A stretch of 20,186 nt of DNA, taken from NCBI GenBank assembly GCA_964035545.1, contig CAXIUT010000232.1:1-20186 (forward strand). Direction: 5' to 3'. Source of the stretch: Bugula neritina. Taxonomy: Eukaryota > Bryozoa > Gymnolaemata > Cheilostomatida > Bugulidae. The notes beneath the pieces are model-generated. The model saw only the letters and a list, made by a program, of their open reading frames with translations. It was not told the DNA's origin and did no database searches. Below, piece after piece: positions 18,111 to 20,186 of this stretch (within the stretch, counting starts at the first letter, position 1; each line of letters begins with the position of its first letter). The translations under genes were made by a program, and so were the position numbers.

Positions 18111-19680
18111 TCAAGCGATGGCTTATACGATAGACAATCTGATTGATTCAAATTTTCTTTATAGCTATCTTAATTCATTAACTTTTCTCAAATATTTGGC
18201 ATAACTCTATTTAGCCAATTCAACTCGATGTTCAATGGCTCTTACGCTGATATCATAATTTCTGTATTTATTTTGATACTAATCTTTGTATTTGCAATAT
18301 TAACCCTGATATCTTTCGATTTCATTGATCAAATCTTCAATTTTATTTCTTTAGATAGGCACATGTGATTTTTCAGGAGGATTATCCAGTCGATAACTAA
18401 TCTACTTTATCTTTTATGTCAGATTTAGTATCTATTTGTTGAGTTGAATTTCGTCGTAGGTATGGTTGGCTGAATATCAATACAAATACATAGTCTGATG
18501 ATTTATATTTATGAAATTAGGTGGTTTCTGTAGTCTTGTTGATCTTTGAAGTATTTTTTTAATTGATCGGATTTAGAATTATATTCTAGATCTTTGTATT
18601 TTTTATTTAATTCTGTTAGATTTTTTTATACTGAATCCATTTTTGTTAGGAGTTGAGGGAGTCCTTATGAACAGGAATACCAATTGTTATATACTTTTAA
18701 TATTTTTTTTAATTAGGATTATAAAGCTGCTACTACTCCAAGGCAATATGTGCTATTCTATTTTTATCTACTTTTTATATCTTTTAGTTCACGGCATTTT
18801 GATTCTATTAGATGGTGATATTCAAAATTATCTTTTTATTTCATCTTCTATTTCTAAACTTCACATCTCTTTTTTTATTTTATTTATAAACTCATAGCAT
18901 AATGTAAATCTTGTAGTCTTTATATTTATATTTTTAATTACTCCCTATCAGAAAATAGTTCAAGCACATCTTTAACTCTTCCCATTTATCTATTCTATTT
19001 CTTGAAAGATAATTCAATATCTCCAAACAATTACTTAACAATATCATCGATATTACTTCTTTTTCCTTGATGGCTATCTTTGAGATAAAGAAGATATTTC
19101 AACTTGGCTTGATATACTTTCAACTAAAACTTCAATTTTATCTAATCAAAGCTAGTTTAGTTAGTTTTATCAAACTAGTTATAAAGCAAATCGTTTAATT
19201 CAGCGATTTTTGAAGTTATAGTATCATTGATGTTCTTCAAATTCTACTCAAGAAGTTAAAGTTATGACATTTTAGGTTTATCGATATTTATCGCTTATTT
19301 ACTAAAATATTCAGAAATATCAGATTCTAACTAAAATAAAGATTACTTTAGAGGTCTGCTTTTGCCTTTTTTATTTATTACGATGTCTTTAAGAATTACT
19401 TCACGCGGGTTTTCAAGTTGTCCACTTTTTTCTATTACTCTATCAACAGTAATTCTTGTTTCTATAATTCAGAAGGAGACTAAAGAGATGAACCAAGAGA
19501 GCATGCTTCAGGAAATGTTAAATAATCTATTTTTTATTTTTATGGTTTAATGACTATATCGTGGGCTTTTGCTTGGTCGATAAAAGTTTTTTCTATGTAG
19601 TTAGTCAATGAGAAGTCGATGTAGTTTTGACTGACTGTGAGATAAGTGAATAGAATAAGACAGATAAGATATCCTTTCAT
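18111..19680 (-). CDS. Secreted or luminal coiled-coil protein, 509 aa, 2 introns
   Basis: Starts with a clear signal peptide (KGYLICLILFTYLTVS, about residues 2-17) and has no later membrane span. Almost all the rest is predicted long alpha-helix with heptad-like Leu/Ile spacing and many Glu/Lys (SELELLEENLKNINDTI, LKIEIERLQDLHYAM, IEHRVELAKESYAKYL). Introns at 19327-19346 and 18470-18489 (+ coordinates), both 20 nt, are needed to reach the single TGA; the spliced length is 510 codons including TGA. I recognise no family. Signal peptide plus coiled coils recalls ciliate extrusome matrix proteins (trichocyst or Grl types), so secretion into dense-core vesicles is possible, but this rests only on architecture. 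Tandem with the J-protein gene and divergent from the terminal ORF. Confidence 0.88.
18470..18489 (-). other. Intron 2 of coiled-coil gene, 20 nt
   Basis: GTATTT...TTCAG on the minus strand. Joins ISEIEIIRL to SNHTYDEIQLNKEI. Confidence 0.92.
19327..19346 (-). other. Intron 1 of coiled-coil gene, 20 nt
   Basis: GTAATC...GTTAG on the minus strand. An internal AG at 16 nt would be an alternative 3' splice site; only the 20-nt choice gives the long downstream frame. Confidence 0.9.
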
Positions 19681-19784
19681 AGTTTAAGAAAGTTTATTAA
19701 TGCTAAAATTTATTTGATCAATAAATTTTCAATTGCCTTAAAGATTTAATAAAGGCGGTTGATAGATTATTTAAATCATATATT
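19681..19784. promoter_or_regulatory. Divergent spacer, 104 bases
   Basis: Lies between the start of the coiled-coil gene (-) and the terminal ORF (+). Promoter for the coiled-coil gene must be here. AT-rich; no motif recognised. Confidence 0.4.
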
Positions 19785-20036
19785 ATGGACAATAATGACT
19801 ATCTATATTACAAAGAAGAATATCGATTTATCATTTACTGTTTTTTCTTTGAATAGCACGATCAACTTTTTCTTGCATTATTTTATGTTCTTATTAAGTT
19901 GGTTTAGAAAATATGTAGGAAAAATTAAAGGATTTGTTAAGCTTTTTTATTGGAGTCTTTAAAAGACCCATCCTTATCTTCTCTTGAATAGTTAACTTTT
20001 TAAACATACTACTTAATTATTATAAAACTAATATGA
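19785..20036 (+). CDS. Possible small protein next to the telomere, 83 aa
   Basis: An ATG-to-TGA frame of 84 codons that reads sensibly with the peritrich code: a hydrophilic start (DNNDYLYYKEEYRF), a hydrophobic middle (LFLALFYVLIKLVEKI) and LLESLKDPSLSSLEELTF near the end. No family recognised. It ends 49 bases before the telomere, so it could be a real short gene, a gene truncated by chromosome breakage, or chance. A 21-nt GT-AG interval in the middle could be an intron but is not needed. Confidence 0.45.
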
Positions 20037-20085
20037 TTTTTAAGATACAGAATCATTAACTATAGATTTGATTATTTACATTGTT
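20037..20085. other. Right subtelomeric spacer, 49 bases
   Basis: AT-rich sequence between the last TGA and the telomere. No repeat or motif shared with the left subtelomere was noticed. Confidence 0.6.
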
Positions 20086-20186
20086 TTGGGGTTGGGGTTG
20101 GGGTTGGGGTTGGGGTTGGGGTTGGGGTTGGGGTTGGGGTTGGGGTTGGGGTTGGGGTTGGGGTTGGGGTTGGGGTTGGGGTTGGG
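20086..20186. repeat. Right telomere, (TTGGGG)n
   Basis: Uniform TTGGGG units to the end of the window, the complement of the left end. The G-rich strand runs 5' to 3' toward the terminus, as expected for a true chromosome end. Confidence 0.98.

Noticed and set aside
147-19680. Reading TAA/TAG as glutamine (Tetrahymena/Paramecium code)
   Set aside because: It gives the same open frames but places Gln at invariant catalytic and structural Glu positions of Hsp90 and DnaJ, including the ATPase glutamate.

Overview
This window is a complete, telomere-capped linear chromosome of a ciliate macronucleus. It opens with CCCCAA repeats (1-81) and closes with TTGGGG repeats (20086-20186), and the first and last genes lie within about 70 bases of the telomeres. 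No stretch of 300 bases lacks a gene, intergenic gaps run from 53 to 175 bases, and introns are about 20 bases long. The sequence is AT-rich, with no prokaryotic features, mobile elements, CRISPR, tRNA or rRNA seen.

The key to reading it is the genetic code. With the standard code only scraps of ORF appear. TGA is the only stop; TAA and TAG are sense codons. At invariant family positions they stand where glutamate is required, not the glutamine of Tetrahymena or Paramecium. Examples are the Hsp90 ATPase glutamate (TAA at 344-346), the Hsp90 middle-domain NVxRE (TAG at 1337-1339) and PIDEY (TAG at 1841-1843), and the DnaJ C-terminal SLEEALLGF (TAA at 17187-17189). Invariant glutamines use CAA/CAG. 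This is the peritrich nuclear code (NCBI table 30), so the source is most likely a peritrich (Vorticella/Epistylis/Zoothamnium-type) ciliate.

Layout, left to right: ER Hsp90/Grp94 (+, 147-2534); EF-hand-like protein (+, 2611-3997); unknown 393-aa protein (-, 4069-5250); unknown charged protein with an ambiguous middle (+, 5426-6906); 876-aa alpha-solenoid-like protein (+, 7003-9653); WD-repeat protein (-, 9741-12094); Pumilio/PUF RNA-binding protein (+, 12246-13669); KH-domain protein with a CysRS-like tail (+, 13766-15138); TPR-C2 protein (+, 15192-16862); secretory-pathway type I J-protein (-, 16927-18030); secreted coiled-coil protein (-, 18111-19680); small telomere-adjacent ORF (+, 19785-20036). 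I found 17 introns I consider secure: 15 are exactly 20 nt and two are 19 nt. A few others are uncertain.

Two themes recur. One is the secretory pathway: Grp94, an ER-type J-protein and a signal-peptide coiled-coil protein. The other is RNA binding: a PUF protein and a KH protein in tandem. Most splice models were confirmed by frame arithmetic (spliced length divisible by three, one terminal TGA) and by family alignment. The exceptions are parts of the 5426-6906 and 12246-13669 genes, where alternative splice models are stated.
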